Source: Prochlorococcus sp. AG-347-I19
Lineage (GTDB): Bacteria; Cyanobacteriota; Cyanobacteriia; PCC-6307; Cyanobiaceae
Length of the DNA: 64,000 nucleotides
Assembly (NCBI GenBank): GCA_003279105.1
Contig: QCBO01000006.1
Coordinates: 1-64,000 of the forward strand
Direction: 5' to 3'
Part shown: positions 40,522 to 51,733 of the stretch, piece by piece
Layout of the letters: each line of letters begins with the position of its first letter
Numbering within the stretch: the stretch's first letter is position 1
Translations under genes and position numbers: made by a program
The notes under the pieces: generated by a model
Database searches by the model: none
What the model was told of the DNA's origin: nothing
Seen by the model: only the letters and a program-made list of their open reading frames with translations

Positions 40522-41721
40522 TTATTTGAGAATTTTAGAAACAACTCCAGCACCAATAGTACGTCCACCTTCACGTATGGCGAATCGCATACCTTGTTCA
40601 ATAGCAACAGGACAAATTAATTCTCCAGTCATCTTAATTCTGTCTCCTGGCATAACCATTTCAACATTAGAGCCATCATCTGAAGTAAATGCGGTTATTT
40701 GACCTGTCACATCAGTTGTTCTGATGTAGAACTGAGGTCTATATCCTGCAAAGAAAGGAGTATGTCTTCCGCCCTCTTCTTTTTTGAGGACATACACTTC
40801 TCCTTCGAACTGAGTATGAGGGGTAATAGAACCTTTCTTCACAAGAACCATTCCTCTCTCAATATCTTCTTTCTGAACACCCCGTAAAAGTAAACCAACA
40901 TTATCGCCAGCCATACCCTCGTCGAGAAGTTTTCGGAACATTTCAACTCCAGTAACAGTTGTTACTCTTGTATCTCTTATTCCAACTATTTCTACTTCTT
41001 CTCCGACCTTAACTTTACCTCTCTCAATTCTTCCAGTAGCTACAGTTCCTCTACCAGTAATCGAGAAAACGTCTTCAACTGCCATCAAGAATGGTTTATC
41101 AACTTCTCTTTCTGGTTCGGGAATGCTGGCATCAACAGCTTTCATTAATTCTTCAATCTTTGATTCCCAAGTAGAATCTCCCTCGAGAGCTTTTAAACCT
41201 GAAACTTGAACTATAGGAATGTCATCTCCGGGGAAATCATAACTATCTAACAGTTCCCTAATTTCCATTTCGACAAGTTCAATAATTTCTTCATCATCGA
41301 CCATATCGCACTTATTTAGAGCAACTACTAGAGCAGGAACTCCAACCTGTTTAGCTAAAAGAATATGCTCTTTTGTTTGAGCCATAGGACCATCTGTAGC
41401 TGCGCAAACTAGAATAGCTCCATCCATCTGAGCAGCTCCTGTGATCATGTTTTTCACATAATCAGCATGACCTGGGCAATCGACATGAGCATAATGTCTG
41501 CCTTCAGTTTCATATTCAACATGAGCTGTATTGATGGTAATGCCACGCTCTCTTTCTTCAGGAGCACCATCAATGTCTCCATAGTCTTGAGCTTGAGCTT
41601 GACCTTTTTTAGCTAATACATTTGTAATAGCAGCTGTTAGTGTTGTTTTTCCATGATCAACATGGCCAATAGTACCTATGTTGACATGTGGTTTGTTTCT
41701 TTCGAACTTCTCGCGAGCCAT
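40522..41721 (-). CDS. tuf: Elongation factor Tu
   Basis: EF-Tu carries aminoacyl-tRNA to the ribosome as a GTPase. The 399-residue protein has [41 protein letters not shown] and NKCD, then the two beta-barrel domains ending in [14 protein letters not shown]. It is the fourth gene of rpsL-rpsG-fusA-tuf-rpsJ. A single tuf copy in this window fits small cyanobacterial genomes. Confidence 0.98.
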   Translation of the reverse strand: MAREKFERNKPHVNIGTIGHVDHGKTTLTAAITNVLAKKGQAQAQDYGDIDGAPEERERGITINTAHVEYETEGRHYAHVDCPGHADYVKNMITGAAQMDGAILVCAATDGPMAQTKEHILLAKQVGVPALVVALNKCDMVDDEEIIELVEMEIRELLDSYDFPGDDIPIVQVSGLKALEGDSTWESKIEELMKAVDASIPEPEREVDKPFLMAVEDVFSITGRGTVATGRIERGKVKVGEEVEIVGIRDTRVTTVTGVEMFRKLLDEGMAGDNVGLLLRGVQKEDIERGMVLVKKGSITPHTQFEGEVYVLKKEEGGRHTPFFAGYRPQFYIRTTDVTGQITAFTSDDGSNVEMVMPGDRIKMTGELICPVAIEQGMRFAIREGGRTIGAGVVSKILK

Positions 41722-41766
41722 TTTGAATTAAAGAATCGAGGGTTTAAGAGTGTTTTAGTTTAGAGA

Positions 41767-43842
41767 TCAGGAGTTGCCCTGATTCTTGGAAATGATAGCT
41801 TCAGCAACATTACGAGGGACTTCCTCATAATTTGCGAACTCCATTGAAAATATACCCCGACCTTGAGTCATTGATCGGAGTTGAGTGGCATAACCGAACA
41901 TTTCGGCTAAGGGCACTTTGGCCTGTACCTTAGACAATCCATCATCAACAGATTGCCCTTCTACTTGACCTCTTCTGGAAGAGAGATCACCAATTACAGA
42001 TCCAAGAAAGTCGTCAGGACTCTCGACCTCAACTTTCATCATAGGCTCTAAAAGAACAGGATTGCATTTTTTAACCCCGTCTTTAAAAGCCATGGAACCT
42101 GCAATTTTGAAGGCCATTTCAGATGAGTCTACATCGTGGAATGAACCATCGACTAGTGTTACTTTTACATCAATGAGTGGATAACCGGCAAGAACACCAG
42201 ATTCACAGGTCTCTTTCATTCCATTAGATGCAGGACCAATATACTCTTTTGGTACAGCTCCACCAACAATTTTGTTTACAAATTCAAAACCTTTACCAAC
42301 TTCAGCAGGTTCCATTTCAATAATTACATGTCCATATTGACCTTTACCTCCAGTCTGTCTTGCATATTTACCTTCACCTTTGGAACTAGACCTGATAGTT
42401 TCTCTATATGAAACCTGTGGAGCTCCTATATTTGCTTCAACTTTAAATTCCCTTAACATTCTGTCAACAAGGATCTCTAAGTGTAACTCCCCCATACCCG
42501 CAATAACAGTTTGATTTGTCTCGGGATCTGTACTTACCCTAAAGGTTGGATCCTCTTCAGACAAAGCAGTTAAAGCTTTTGATAATTTTTCCATATCGCC
42601 TTTAGTTTTTGGCTCAACAGCTACTGAGATGACTGGTTCTGGGATAAACAATGTCTCCAAAACTATTGGATCTTCTGTATTACACAAAGTATCACCAGTT
42701 GTTGTGTTCTTAAGACCTAATACAGCTCCTAAATCGCCAGCCCTCAATTCATCGACCTCCTCTCTTTCATCAGCCTTTAGAATCACTAATCTAGAAATTC
42801 TCTCTTTAGCATCCTTAGTAGAATTCATTACATAACTTCCCTTCGAAAGAACACCTGAATACATTCTTACAAAAGTTAATTTCCCATAGGGATCAGACAT
42901 CACTTTGAATGCTAATGCACTGAAAGGAGCATTATCATCAGAAGGTCTAATATCTTCTTTGCCGCTTGGCAAAACACCTTGTATTGGTTTCACATCAACT
43001 GGAGCTGGCAAGTAATCAACTACAGCATCCAATACAAGTTGGACACCTTTATTCTTAAAAGCTGAACCGCATAATACTGGAACCAACCCGTGTTTTAAAA
43101 CCCCTTCCCTAATACCTTTTTTAAGTTGTTCTTCAGATAATTCTCCTGTTTCTAGAAATATTTCTATTAACTCTTCATCATTTTCTGCAACACTTTCCAT
43201 TAACATAAATCTCCACTCAGCAGCTTCCTCCTCCATGTCAGATGGAATTGGTGCTTCTTCAATATCAGTACCTAAATCGTTTTTGTAAAGATATGCTTTG
43301 TTGGCTACTAAATCAATAATGCCTGTGAGATCTCCCTCAGCCCCAATAGGTAACTGAATTGGAAGTGCATTTGCCTTTAGTCGATCTTTAATTTGCTTAT
43401 TAACCTTTAAAAAATCCGCCCCAGTTCTATCCATTTTATTAACAAAAACCATTCTTGGAACAGAATATCTATCTGCTTGACGCCAAACCGTTTCGGATTG
43501 AGGCTGAACTCCACCAACTGCACAAAATACAGCTATGACTCCATCCAACACACGCATTGATCTTTCAACTTCAATAGTAAAATCTACGTGTCCAGGAGTA
43601 TCAATAATATTAATCCTATGGTCTTGCCAACTAGTAGATATTGCAGCAGCAGTAATAGTAATTCCTCTTTCTCTTTCTTGAGCCATCCAATCTGTTACAG
43701 CAGCACCATCATGAACCTCTCCTATCTTATGAACTACACCTGAATAAAACAAAATTCTTTCAGTTGTTGTTGTTTTACCTGCATCAATATGAGCGGCTAT
43801 ACCTATGTTCCTTACTCGTTCTAGGGGAAAGTCGCGTGCCAA
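41767..43842 (-). CDS. fusA: Elongation factor G
   Basis: EF-G drives translocation. The 691-residue protein starts with TTG at 43842 giving [20 protein letters not shown], the canonical N-terminus. G motifs are [37 protein letters not shown] and NKMD. Domains II-V follow, including [16 protein letters not shown]. No earlier in-frame ATG fits the family. It lies between rpsG (96 bp upstream) and tuf (45 bp downstream). Confidence 0.98.
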   Translation of the reverse strand: MARDFPLERVRNIGIAAHIDAGKTTTTERILFYSGVVHKIGEVHDGAAVTDWMAQERERGITITAAAISTSWQDHRINIIDTPGHVDFTIEVERSMRVLDGVIAVFCAVGGVQPQSETVWRQADRYSVPRMVFVNKMDRTGADFLKVNKQIKDRLKANALPIQLPIGAEGDLTGIIDLVANKAYLYKNDLGTDIEEAPIPSDMEEEAAEWRFMLMESVAENDEELIEIFLETGELSEEQLKKGIREGVLKHGLVPVLCGSAFKNKGVQLVLDAVVDYLPAPVDVKPIQGVLPSGKEDIRPSDDNAPFSALAFKVMSDPYGKLTFVRMYSGVLSKGSYVMNSTKDAKERISRLVILKADEREEVDELRAGDLGAVLGLKNTTTGDTLCNTEDPIVLETLFIPEPVISVAVEPKTKGDMEKLSKALTALSEEDPTFRVSTDPETNQTVIAGMGELHLEILVDRMLREFKVEANIGAPQVSYRETIRSSSKGEGKYARQTGGKGQYGHVIIEMEPAEVGKGFEFVNKIVGGAVPKEYIGPASNGMKETCESGVLAGYPLIDVKVTLVDGSFHDVDSSEMAFKIAGSMAFKDGVKKCNPVLLEPMMKVEVESPDDFLGSVIGDLSSRRGQVEGQSVDDGLSKVQAKVPLAEMFGYATQLRSMTQGRGIFSMEFANYEEVPRNVAEAIISKNQGNS

Positions 43843-43938
43843 TTTTAAAGCTCCAAATAAAATAATTTTTGATAAGTGTAGTTCACGCTAAAAGCAAACT
43901 TTAATAATAATAAACTACTTAAGTACCTTTTGATGAAA

Positions 43939-44409
43939 TTAATATCTGTAATGCGCAAATGCTTTATTGGCTTCTGCCATTTTATGAGTATCTTCTCTTT
44001 TTTTAACGGCACTACCAGTTTCATTTGCTGCATCCATCAACTCACCAGCAAGTTTTTGGGACATACTTTTGCCATTTCTTGCACGTGAGAATGTAACAAT
44101 CCATCTCAATGCCATTGCAGTCCCTCTCTCCTGGCGAACTTCCATAGGTACTTGATATGTTGCACCACCAACTCTTCTAGCTCGTACCTCGACAAGAGGA
44201 GTAGCATTTTTTACGGCTGTTTCAAATAATTCCACCGCATTCCCACCTGTTCTCTCGCTTATTAAAGAAAAAGCATCAGAAAGTATTCTTTGAGCTGTAG
44301 ATTTTTTACCATGTTTCATCAATCGAGAAATCATCATTGAAGCAAGACGACTATTAAATTGAGGATCAGGAAGAACTGGTCTTTTTACTGCTGCGTTACG
44401 ACGTGACAT
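43939..44409 (-). CDS. rpsG: 30S ribosomal protein S7
   Basis: The 156-residue protein begins [20 protein letters not shown] and contains [40 protein letters not shown] and [18 protein letters not shown], which are S7 motifs. S7 nucleates assembly of the 30S head and binds the 3' domain of 16S rRNA. It is 25 bp downstream of rpsL. Confidence 0.98.
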   Translation of the reverse strand: MSRRNAAVKRPVLPDPQFNSRLASMMISRLMKHGKKSTAQRILSDAFSLISERTGGNAVELFETAVKNATPLVEVRARRVGGATYQVPMEVRQERGTAMALRWIVTFSRARNGKSMSQKLAGELMDAANETGSAVKKREDTHKMAEANKAFAHYRY

Positions 44410-44434
44410 GTTTAAAAAAAGTGATGTTTACAAA

Positions 44435-44809
44435 TTAATCTTTTGGAGCTTTTGCTCCATACTTAGATCTGGATTGACGTCTATCTTTGACTCCAGCCGT
44501 ATCTAAAGTTCCTCTTATTATATGATATCTAACTCCTGGCAAATCCTTTACTCTTCCTCCCCTAAGTAGTACTACAGAGTGTTCTTGCAAATTATGTCCA
44601 ATCCCAGGAATATAAGCCGTTACCTCGAAACCAGAAGTTAATCTAACCCTAGCAACTTTTCTCAAAGCTGAATTAGGCTTCTTTGGTGTTGATGTATAGA
44701 CTCTTGTACATACCCCTCTTCTCTCAGGGCAAGCTTTTAATGCAGGAGATTTTGTTTTCTTTGTCAGACGTTTTCTTTCTGAACCTACTAATTGTGAGAT
44801 GGTGGGCAT
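44435..44809 (-). CDS. rpsL: 30S ribosomal protein S12
   Basis: The 124-residue protein shows [33 protein letters not shown] (the lysine of PKKPNSA is the streptomycin-sensitive type) and [19 protein letters not shown]. It sits in the decoding centre. It is the first gene of the str-type operon, divergent from gltB with 192 bp between them that must hold both promoters. Confidence 0.98.
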   Translation of the reverse strand: MPTISQLVGSERKRLTKKTKSPALKACPERRGVCTRVYTSTPKKPNSALRKVARVRLTSGFEVTAYIPGIGHNLQEHSVVLLRGGRVKDLPGVRYHIIRGTLDTAGVKDRRQSRSKYGAKAPKD

Positions 44810-45001
44810 CTATTAAACTTAGATAAAAATAATCATTTGTCCATCATAACCTTTAAGAGCACTAACTAAAAGTTTTTTATTATATTTTTTTTAAATTTGT
44901 CAAATTAAAATTTTTGGTAAATATTCATTATCTTTATTTTTATTTTCATATTTATTTTTATAATAGAAATACATAAATAACTAAATAGAATTAAATAATC
45001 T

Positions 45002-48000
45002 ATGGGAGAGAGTATCAAAAGAATCGTTGGCTCATATCAAGATAGTTATTCCCCAAATGGAATAATTGGGGAGAAAGATGCGTGTGGAGTTGGTTTTATA
45101 GCAAATATTAAAGGAGTAGAAAGCAATTGGATCCTAAAACAGTCCCTTAAAGGCCTTAACTGCATGGAACATAGAGGAGGTTGTGGAGGAGATAGTGATT
45201 CAGGAGATGGAGCGGGGATTTTATGTTCAATTCCATGGGGATATCTTGAAGAGGAAATTAATCTAAAAAATAATCAAGAATTCAATAAAGGTTTAGGCAT
45301 GGTTTTTATGCCGAATAAAAAAGAAAAAATTGACGTATGTAAATCAATATGTGATCAAGAAGCAGAAAAATTAAAAGTCAACAAAACATCTTGGAGAAAA
45401 GTACCTGTAAATAATGAAATCTTAGGTCCTTTAGCTAAAGCAAATGCTCCATTCATCTGTCAGTGGATTTTATATGTAGATAAAAAAGATCATCAGGATG
45501 TTGAAAGGCTTTTATTTCAGTTAAGGAAGAGAATTGAAAAGAAAATAAGAGAAACTTTCAAAAATGATGTTGGAGATTGTGAATTTTATTTTGCTTCACT
45601 AAGTTCTCAAACAGTTGTTTATAAAGGTATGGTTCGCTCTGAAATATTATCCGAGTTTTATCAAGATCTAAAAGAAGAGAGTTTTAAAGTTTCATTTTCG
45701 GTTTATCATCGTAGATTTAGCACTAATACACTTCCAAAATGGCCACTAGCTCAACCCATGAGATTTTTGGGTCATAATGGCGAAATAAATACTCTCTTGG
45801 GTAATATCAACTGGGCTAAAGCTTCAGAAACACATATAGATGATTTTTGGGGAGAGTTATCTAGTGAAATCAAGCCCATTGTAGATGTAAACAAAAGTGA
45901 TTCATCAAATCTTGATGCAACCCTTGAAATCAATATTCGTTCAGGTCAGCCCATTACTGACTCATTATTAAAACTTGTTCCTGAAGCATTTAGAGATCAA
46001 CCAGAACTTGAGCAGAGAGAAGATATAAAAGCTTTTTATGAATATTCTGCAAGCCTACAAGAAGCTTGGGATGGTCCAGCACTCCTTGTATTTGCTGATG
46101 GAAATTTTGTCGGAGCAACGCTTGATAGAAATGGCCTAAGACCAGCAAGATATTCAATCACAAATGATGGTTTTGTAATAATGGGTTCTGAAACAGGAGT
46201 AGTAGAACTTGAAGAAGAAAGAGTAATAGAAAAAGGTCGATTAGGACCTGGACAAATGTTGGCAGTTGATTTTCATCAGAATAAAATCCTAAGAAATTGG
46301 GAAGTAAAATCTGAAGCCGCTCAAAGGCATGATTATAAAACACTTCTCAGTAATAGAACTATAAAAATTGAAAATAATGAATGGATTAAAGACTGCAAAC
46401 TAAAAGACCTTGAGTTGTTGCAACAACAAACTGCATACGGTTTTTCAGCGGAAGATAATGACCTTATCTTAGATTCAATGGCTTCATTAGCTAAAGAGCC
46501 TACTTATTGCATGGGCGACGACATCCCATTAGCAGTTCTTTCATCAAAGCCACATATTTTATACGACTACTTTAAGCAGAGATTTGCGCAAGTTACTAAT
46601 CCGCCTATTGACCCTCTGAGAGAAAAACTTGTTATGAGTTTAGAGATGCATCTAGGAGAAAGATGTACACCATTTGAAATTAAAGATGCTAGACCTTTTG
46701 TTCATTTGCAAAGTCCGATTCTTAATGAGGAAGAACTAATTTCCATCAAAAAATCAAAAATTAAATCTCAGACAATTTCAAGTTTGTTTGATTTAGAGGA
46801 TGGTATTCAAGGCTTAGAAAACCAATTAAAAGCAATCTGTAAACAGAGTGAGCTGTTTATCAAAGAAGGTTGCTCTTTAATTATCATTTCTGATAAGGGA
46901 ATTAATCCTAAAAAGACTTTTATACCTCCTTTACTTGCTGTTGGAGCAATACATCATTATCTTCTTAAAAAAGAAATCAGGCTAAAAGCTTCTCTAATAA
47001 TTGAGACTGGTCAATGTTGGAGTACACATCACTTAGCTTGTTTAATTGGATACGGAGCAAGTGCAGTTTGCCCTTGGTTGACCTTCGAAGCAGGTAGACA
47101 CTGGTTAAAACATCCAAAAACACAAAAACTCATTGATAGCAAAAAAATAAATCCATTATCAATAGTTGATGTTCAAGAAAATATTAAAAAAGCTCTAGAA
47201 GACGGTCTAAGAAAAATTCTTTCAAAAATAGGGATCTCACTTTTATCTAGTTACCATGGTGCACAAATTTTTGAAGCTGTAGGCCTTGGATCTGACTTAA
47301 TAAAAATTGCTTTTGATGGTACCACGAGTCGTATCGCTGGCATAACATTAAAAGAATTATTTAATGAAACACTTTCAATACATACCAAAGCCTATCCAGA
47401 ACTCGATTTAAAGAAATTAGAATTTTTAGGATTTGTACAATTTAGAAATAATGGAGAATATCATTCCAATAACCCAGAGATGTCCAAAGTTTTACATTCA
47501 GCGGTAAAACAAGGGCCAGGATACGATCATTTTGAAACTTACAAAAAACTTATTATTAATAGACCGACAACATCTCTTAGAGATTTACTAACGATTAATT
47601 CAAAAAGAAAAAGTATTCCATTAGAGCAAGTTGAAAGTGTTGAGTCTATTTGCAAAAGGTTCTGTACTGGAGGAATGAGTTTAGGTGCTTTATCCAGAGA
47701 AGCACATGAAGTTTTAGCAGTTGCAATGAATAGAATTGGCGGAAAAAGTAATAGTGGAGAGGGTGGAGAAGATCCAGCTCGTTTTAATGTTCTAAATGAT
47801 ATCGATGAAAATACTCAGTCAGCGACGTTGCCATTTATTAAAGGGTTAGAAAATGGAGACACCGCATGCTCAGCAATTAAACAAATAGCATCAGGAAGAT
47901 TTGGAGTTACACCTGAATATCTAAGAAGTGGTAAACAACTCGAAATTAAAATGGCTCAAGGTGCAAAACCCGGAGAGGGGGGACAATTACCTGGTCCAAA

Positions 48001-49573
48001 AGTTGATTCTTACATCGCAAAACTAAGAAATAGTAAACCTGGAGTAGCTTTAATATCTCCTCCCCCACATCATGACATTTATTCAATTGAAGATTTAGCT
48101 CAACTTATCCACGACTTACACCAAGTTCATCCAAAAGCGAAAGTAAGCGTTAAACTTGTTTCTGAAATTGGTATAGGAACTATTGCTGCTGGAGTAAGCA
48201 AAGCCAATGCAGATGTAATTCAAATATCCGGCCATGACGGGGGTACAGGTGCTTCACCCCTGAGTTCTATTAAACATGCAGGTTTACCATGGGAACTAGG
48301 TGTTGCTGAGGTTCATAAATCTCTCTTAGAGAATAACTTACGCGAAAGAGTAATTTTGAGAACTGATGGAGGTCTTAAAACAGGCTGGGATGTAGTTATT
48401 GCAGCTTTACTAGGTGCAGAGGAATACGGTTTTGGTTCTGTAGCAATGATTGCTGAAGGATGTATAATGGCACGGGTTTGTCATACAAACAAGTGTCCTG
48501 TTGGAGTTGCCACTCAAAAAGAAGAATTAAGAAAAAGATTTAAAGGTATTCCAGAAAATGTTGTCAATTTTTTCTTATATATTGCTGAAGAAGTAAGACA
48601 AATAATGAGTAGTATCGGTGTTTCTAATATGGAAGAACTGATTGGTAATCAAGAATTTCTTTCTGCAAGAAATATCGATCTTCCAAAAACTTCTAATATT
48701 GATCTTTCTTCTTTAGTAAATAAACACTCAACCCCTGATAGATCATGGTTAAAACATTCAAAAACTGCCCATAGTAATGGTTCTGTATTAGAAGACGAGT
48801 TTTTATCTGATACTGAATTTATAGATTCAATTAAAAATCACGAAATATTAACCAAAGAAATTGAGATAAAAAATACAGATAGAAGTGTTTGTGCGAAAAT
48901 ATCAGGCGAAATTGCAGAACTTCACGGCAACACTGGCTTCAATGGCGAACTCAACTTAAATTTCAAAGGATATGCGGGACAAAGCTTTGGTGCCTTTTTA
49001 TTGAAGGGAATGAATGTTCAATTAATCGGAGAAGCTAATGATTATGTTTGTAAAGGAATGAATGGAGGAATACTCACAATAATTCCACCAAAAATAGAAA
49101 AAGCTTCCTCCGAGCAGGTTATATTAGGGAACACCTGTCTTTATGGAGCAACAGGTGGGAAATTATTTGCATTAGGAAAATCGGGAGAAAGATTTGCAGT
49201 AAGAAATAGTGGAGCTACAGCGGTAACAGAGGGAGCAGGTGATCATTGTTGTGAATACATGACTGGTGGGAAAGTAGTTATTCTAGGATCCACAGGAAGG
49301 AATATTGGTGCAGGCATGACTGGTGGAATAGCTTTTATAATCGATGAGAAGAACGATTTAAGTAATAAAGTTAACAAAGAAATAGTAAGCATTCATAAAA
49401 TAACTTCATCAAGGCAGGAAGATATATTGTTGGCAATTATTAGAGAATATCGAGCAAAAACAAATAGCTTAAAGGCTGATAAAATAATTGAAAATTGGTC
49501 TTATTACAAGAGTATTTTCAAATTAATAGTTCCCCCAAGCGAAGAAGAAATGCTTGGCATAAAAAAAATGTAA
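45002..49573 (+). CDS. gltB: Ferredoxin-dependent glutamate synthase (Fd-GOGAT)
   Basis: Fd-GOGAT makes two glutamates from glutamine and 2-oxoglutarate using reduced ferredoxin, the main ammonium-assimilation step with glutamine synthetase. The 1523-residue protein has a class II amidotransferase domain whose catalytic Cys is C28 (DACGVGFIA) after a 27-residue propeptide. The central domain and the FMN/synthase domain follow (GGMSLGALSREAHE, GEGGEDPARF, QISGHDGGTGASP). The [3Fe-4S] motif is CIMARVCHTNKCPVG, and the last part is a beta-helix domain. Also called glsF in cyanobacteria. Confidence 0.96.
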   Translation: MGESIKRIVGSYQDSYSPNGIIGEKDACGVGFIANIKGVESNWILKQSLKGLNCMEHRGGCGGDSDSGDGAGILCSIPWGYLEEEINLKNNQEFNKGLGMVFMPNKKEKIDVCKSICDQEAEKLKVNKTSWRKVPVNNEILGPLAKANAPFICQWILYVDKKDHQDVERLLFQLRKRIEKKIRETFKNDVGDCEFYFASLSSQTVVYKGMVRSEILSEFYQDLKEESFKVSFSVYHRRFSTNTLPKWPLAQPMRFLGHNGEINTLLGNINWAKASETHIDDFWGELSSEIKPIVDVNKSDSSNLDATLEINIRSGQPITDSLLKLVPEAFRDQPELEQREDIKAFYEYSASLQEAWDGPALLVFADGNFVGATLDRNGLRPARYSITNDGFVIMGSETGVVELEEERVIEKGRLGPGQMLAVDFHQNKILRNWEVKSEAAQRHDYKTLLSNRTIKIENNEWIKDCKLKDLELLQQQTAYGFSAEDNDLILDSMASLAKEPTYCMGDDIPLAVLSSKPHILYDYFKQRFAQVTNPPIDPLREKLVMSLEMHLGERCTPFEIKDARPFVHLQSPILNEEELISIKKSKIKSQTISSLFDLEDGIQGLENQLKAICKQSELFIKEGCSLIIISDKGINPKKTFIPPLLAVGAIHHYLLKKEIRLKASLIIETGQCWSTHHLACLIGYGASAVCPWLTFEAGRHWLKHPKTQKLIDSKKINPLSIVDVQENIKKALEDGLRKILSKIGISLLSSYHGAQIFEAVGLGSDLIKIAFDGTTSRIAGITLKELFNETLSIHTKAYPELDLKKLEFLGFVQFRNNGEYHSNNPEMSKVLHSAVKQGPGYDHFETYKKLIINRPTTSLRDLLTINSKRKSIPLEQVESVESICKRFCTGGMSLGALSREAHEVLAVAMNRIGGKSNSGEGGEDPARFNVLNDIDENTQSATLPFIKGLENGDTACSAIKQIASGRFGVTPEYLRSGKQLEIKMAQGAKPGEGGQLPGPKVDSYIAKLRNSKPGVALISPPPHHDIYSIEDLAQLIHDLHQVHPKAKVSVKLVSEIGIGTIAAGVSKANADVIQISGHDGGTGASPLSSIKHAGLPWELGVAEVHKSLLENNLRERVILRTDGGLKTGWDVVIAALLGAEEYGFGSVAMIAEGCIMARVCHTNKCPVGVATQKEELRKRFKGIPENVVNFFLYIAEEVRQIMSSIGVSNMEELIGNQEFLSARNIDLPKTSNIDLSSLVNKHSTPDRSWLKHSKTAHSNGSVLEDEFLSDTEFIDSIKNHEILTKEIEIKNTDRSVCAKISGEIAELHGNTGFNGELNLNFKGYAGQSFGAFLLKGMNVQLIGEANDYVCKGMNGGILTIIPPKIEKASSEQVILGNTCLYGATGGKLFALGKSGERFAVRNSGATAVTEGAGDHCCEYMTGGKVVILGSTGRNIGAGMTGGIAFIIDEKNDLSNKVNKEIVSIHKITSSRQEDILLAIIREYRAKTNSLKADKIIENWSYYKSIFKLIVPPSEEEMLGIKKM

Positions 49574-49867
49574 ATGCCTTTCTTTATAAAAACTGAAATC
49601 ATAAAAAAAGAATACTTAATTAATCATGATTTAAAAAAAAAAATAATTAACGAACATATTCATTGGATAAAAAAATTAAAAAAAGAGGGAATTAATATAA
49701 AAAGTGGTTTTTTAGTAGATGAGTTAAAGAGGCCAGGTGACGGTGGATTACTCATTCTTGAGATGAATAATTATAAAAATGCACTACAAATCATTAAGAA
49801 TGATCCAATGATTAAAAATGATCTAGTTGAATGGAAATTAAATGAGTGGATAGATTCAAATAATTAA
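49574..49867 (+). CDS. YCII-related domain protein
   Basis: The 97-residue protein has INEHIHWIKKLKKEGINIKSG, then GDGGLLILEMNNYKNALQI and DPMIKNDLVEWKLNEW. This is the ferredoxin-like YCII fold pattern with a conserved His and the final DP segment. Its ATG immediately follows the gltB stop with no spacer, so it is very likely translated with Fd-GOGAT. Function is unknown. It converges with lipA, with 6 bp between the stops. Confidence 0.8.
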   Translation: MPFFIKTEIIKKEYLINHDLKKKIINEHIHWIKKLKKEGINIKSGFLVDELKRPGDGGLLILEMNNYKNALQIIKNDPMIKNDLVEWKLNEWIDSNN

Positions 49868-49873
49868 AAATGA

Positions 49874-50767
49874 CTATCTTGGATACTTTTTCATAAGTTT
49901 TTGAATTTCTTCAGCATGGTAACTACTACGAGTTAAAGGAGAACTAACTACTTGCATAAAGTCCAAATCTTTTTCCCCGAAAACTTTAAAATAATTAAAT
50001 TTTGAGGGACTCACAAATCTTTGAACAGGTAAATGATTTGGGCCAGGAGATAAGTATTGACCAATAGTAACAATATCAACGAAATTACTTTTTAAATCCT
50101 TTAGAAGACTTAAGACCTCCTCATCTTTTTCCCCTAAACCAAGCATAAAACCTGACTTTGTATAAACTTTGGGAGAATATTCTCTAGTCCTTTTAAGCAA
50201 ATCAAGAGTTCTCTCATATCTACCCTGAGGTCTCACTTTTTTATATAGTGAAGACACCGTCTCAATATTATGGTTTAAAACGTTTGGATTTGAATCAAGA
50301 ACTTTTTCAAGCGCTTTCCAGTTACCACAAAGATCAGGTATTAAAAGCTCAATAGTAGTTTCAGGCGATTTTTTTCTTACTTGATAAACACATTCAAAAA
50401 ATTGAGATGCTCCACCATCCTCAAGATCGTCTCTATTAACTGATGTGATTACAACATGTTTAAGTTGCATTCTAAAAACAGCTTCGGCTAAACGATATGG
50501 TTCTGTTGGATCTAATTCTCTTTTAGATCTATCAAAATCAATATCGCAATATGGACATGCCCTCGTACAGCCAGGACCCATAATAAGGAAAGTGGCAGTG
50601 CCACTTGCAAAACATTCACCAATATTTGGACAACTTGCCTCTTGACATACAGTATTGAGATTTAAATCATTTAACAAATTTGCAGTATTACCAATTCTCT
50701 CAACTTGCGGAGCTTTTACTCTTAACCAATCAGGTTTAGAAATTAAACTATTAGGATTACTAGTCAA
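49874..50767 (-). CDS. lipA: Lipoyl synthase
   Basis: LipA inserts two sulfurs into protein-bound octanoyl groups. The 297-residue radical SAM enzyme has the auxiliary-cluster motif [12 protein letters not shown] (Cx4Cx5C) and the SAM-cluster motif CTRACPYC (CxxxCxxC). [16 protein letters not shown] and the C-terminal [12 protein letters not shown] follow, with the conserved RSSYHA serine ligand. The start is TTG ([20 protein letters not shown]), as no ATG precedes the conserved region. Confidence 0.96.
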   Translation of the reverse strand: MTSNPNSLISKPDWLRVKAPQVERIGNTANLLNDLNLNTVCQEASCPNIGECFASGTATFLIMGPGCTRACPYCDIDFDRSKRELDPTEPYRLAEAVFRMQLKHVVITSVNRDDLEDGGASQFFECVYQVRKKSPETTIELLIPDLCGNWKALEKVLDSNPNVLNHNIETVSSLYKKVRPQGRYERTLDLLKRTREYSPKVYTKSGFMLGLGEKDEEVLSLLKDLKSNFVDIVTIGQYLSPGPNHLPVQRFVSPSKFNYFKVFGEKDLDFMQVVSSPLTRSSYHAEEIQKLMKKYPR

Positions 50768-51108
50768 ATTAATTGTTTATGGCCTATAAATATTTTAGTA
50801 AAAACAATTTGAATAAACTATTAATAATTAAAAAAATGAAGACAACTCAATAGAGGTCAAAAAATAAATGAATTTAATTAACCAACCTACAATTTGAAAG
50901 ATCCTTATTAAAGTTAATAATTAAACAATATTTTTGTTTCATCAACTAAAAATAGAACAGAAAATAGAACGTTATTTTTAATACAGTAATCAGTACTAAT
51001 TATTGTACACCAGAATAATAAATAGGCAGTTGGACATTAAATTTATTGTACTAAAAAGTGTTTTTATAGTAGTTTTTTGATACAGTAAAAAATATATGTA
51101 ATAAAACA
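50768..51108. other. AT-rich intergenic region with short repeats upstream of recombinase-like gene
   Basis: No gene is visible in this 341-bp region between lipA and the recombinase-like gene. It contains a tandem pair of AAAATAGAAC units with a 12-bp period at 50949-50970. The octamer TACAGTAA occurs at 50983 and again at 51081, and CAGTA is repeated at 50985 and 50991. These could be binding sites for the adjacent recombinase-like protein or part of its promoter; nothing in the sequence proves either. Confidence 0.5.
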
Positions 51109-51732
51109 TTGACTTTTAAATTTAAAAGAAAACGTATTTTACTGTCTGAAAAAAATAAAAGCTCTAAAGCAATAGGTTATGCTAGAGCTACTCATAATGA
51201 ATTTGAAAATTTAGAAGCGCAAATTAAAAATTTAAAAGAAGAAGGTTGTAGTATAGTTTTCTCTGAATTTATAAGTTTAGATGAAGATGTCAAACCCCAA
51301 CTCAATAAAGCTATAAATTACTTAAATAAAGGTGATCAGTTAATAATAACTCAGCTTGATCGAGCATTTAAAAATAAAAAAGAATGTTTGATGACAATAA
51401 ATAAACTTATTAATAATGATATTAAATTGCGAACTTTGACTGGTTTTTTTGCAGCTAATGAATCCCCCAAAGGCAATTCTTCAATTTTTAAGATTTTATA
51501 TGAATTAGATAATCTTGAAGACAAAAGTTTTGGTGAAAGAAAAAGAGAACAACTTTTACGCAGAAAATTGTCTGGAAATAATCTGGGAGGAAGGCCTAAA
51601 ATCAGTCCTTTAAAAGAATCTTTAGTAATCAGATTGCGTAATGAGGGATATTCATATAGATCAATCAGATCACAAACAGGAATTGCATTGTCAACAATAA
51701 GAAGAGTGATTTTGGAAGGAGAATTAACGTAA
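51109..51732 (+). CDS. Serine-recombinase (resolvase/invertase)-like protein, atypical active site
   Basis: The 207-residue product aligns by eye with resolvase/invertase N-terminal domains: AIGYARATHNEFENLEAQIK, GDQLIITQLDRAFKNKKE and a C-terminal GRPKISPLKESLVIRLRNEG plus a helix-turn-helix (YSYRSIRSQTGIALSTIRR). The family motif YARVS places the nucleophilic Ser where this protein has Thr (YARAT), and LDRLGRS is LDRAFKN, which loses a second catalytic Arg. It may therefore bind DNA without normal recombinase activity. The start is TTG; no ATG precedes the domain. A tiny gene follows after 1 bp. Confidence 0.78.
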   Translation: MTFKFKRKRILLSEKNKSSKAIGYARATHNEFENLEAQIKNLKEEGCSIVFSEFISLDEDVKPQLNKAINYLNKGDQLIITQLDRAFKNKKECLMTINKLINNDIKLRTLTGFFAANESPKGNSSIFKILYELDNLEDKSFGERKREQLLRRKLSGNNLGGRPKISPLKESLVIRLRNEGYSYRSIRSQTGIALSTIRRVILEGELT

Positions 51733-51733
51733 A

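Noticed and set aside
50981-51012. LexA-type box before the recombinase-like gene
   Set aside because: Two GTAC words are present, but they are spaced 8 bases apart rather than the 4 of the cyanobacterial RGTAC-N3-DGTWC pattern.
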